7,281 bases of DNA from positions 1-7,281 of the forward strand of contig JAKPBL010000496.1 in assembly GCA_029778965.1 (NCBI GenBank), written 5' to 3'. The DNA comes from Bacteroidota bacterium. Its GTDB lineage: Bacteria; Bacteroidota; Bacteroidia; Chitinophagales; Chitinophagaceae. Positions 7,032 to 7,281 of the stretch are shown piece after piece. The notes below the pieces were generated by a model. That model worked only from the letters and a program-made list of their open reading frames with translations, did no database searches and had not been told where the DNA came from. How positions within the stretch are numbered: position 1 is the first letter of the stretch; every line of letters starts with the position of its first letter. Both the position numbers and the translations under genes were made by a program.

Positions 7032-7281
7032 ATGAATGTTCTGCAGCTCAATACCTATATCACTACCAATGGCGGGTCGGAAACCGTTATGGAGAATATC
7101 GGCGTATTGCTGCGGCGCGAAGGGCATACGGTAATGAATGTGGGCTTCGAATCGGTTAAGGTAAAACATTTCATGACCGACCCCGTATCGCTGGGGGTTG
7201 AAAAGATTGAGCTGAAATCATTCTTTTTCAATAAGAAACTGGTAGACAAAATCATTGCCATGATCCACGACAATGGCATTG
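7032..7281 (+). CDS. Glycosyltransferase family 4, N-terminal fragment (3' partial at window edge)
   Basis: The first 83 codons of a second GT-B glycosyltransferase, open to the window end. The ATG at 7032 lies 4 bases after the stop of the preceding GT4 gene, with no Shine-Dalgarno sequence, as elsewhere in this operon. The protein starts MNVLQLNTYITTNGGSE: a first beta strand running into a Gly-Gly-x-Glu loop (14-17), then a helix and the second strand (GHTVMNVGF), which is the N-terminal Rossmann pattern of GT4 enzymes. The diagnostic EX7E motif would lie beyond the window, so the assignment rests on the N-terminus and the context. Its first residues differ from the upstream GT4, so it is not a recent tandem duplicate. 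Confidence 0.8.
   Translation, partial: MNVLQLNTYITTNGGSETVMENIGVLLRREGHTVMNVGFESVKVKHFMTDPVSLGVEKIELKSFFFNKKLVDKIIAMIHDNGI

Noticed and set aside
5909..7281. The two GT4 genes as a recent tandem duplication
   Set aside because: Their N-termini share only the family-level Gly-Gly-x-Glu loop and the general Rossmann pattern; the surrounding residues and DNA differ.

Overview
The window is an internal piece of a capsule or exopolysaccharide biosynthesis locus of the Wzx/Wzy-dependent type. All six genes lie on the + strand. The likely host is a member of the Bacteroidota, perhaps a Chitinophagaceae, Sphingobacteriales or Cytophagales bacterium. This is inferred from three things: the single-chain Wzc-type tyrosine kinase with an 'LLEFDL' Walker A' motif, the absence of Shine-Dalgarno sequences before most starts, and a GC content of roughly one half judged by eye. 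No marker gene in the window fixes the taxon.

Layout: (1) 1-1983 is the 3' part of a polysaccharide co-polymerase fused to a BY-kinase (Wzc/GumC type); its start lies before the window. (2) 1984-2204 is a 221-base spacer with no convincing gene. It is rich in GC palindromes and hairpins and is the only real gap in the cluster. (3) 2205-3512 is a WzxE-like lipid-linked oligosaccharide flippase. (4) 3521-4543 is a GT-A family 2 glycosyltransferase. (5) 4548-5912 is a polytopic Wzy polymerase / O-antigen-ligase-fold protein. (6) 5909-7027 is a GT-B family 4 glycosyltransferase. (7) 7032 to the window end is the N-terminus of a second family 4 glycosyltransferase, cut by the window edge.

From wzx onwards the genes are packed at +8, +4, -4 and +4 bases, so they are almost certainly co-transcribed and in part translationally coupled. 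In the implied pathway the GT2 and the two GT4 enzymes add sugars to an undecaprenyl-diphosphate-linked repeat unit on the cytoplasmic face. Wzx flips the unit, Wzy polymerises it in the periplasm, and the Wzc-like protein controls chain length and export through cycles of autophosphorylation on its Tyr-rich tail. The initiating phosphoglycosyltransferase, the outer-membrane Wza-type exporter and any Wzb phosphatase are not in the window and may lie outside it.

All visible genes are intact apart from the two cut by the window edges. I found no RNA gene, CRISPR array, insertion sequence or frameshift. The locus looks like a standard system with an unknown polymer product rather than a new class of system. 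The least explained part is the structured spacer between wzc and wzx.
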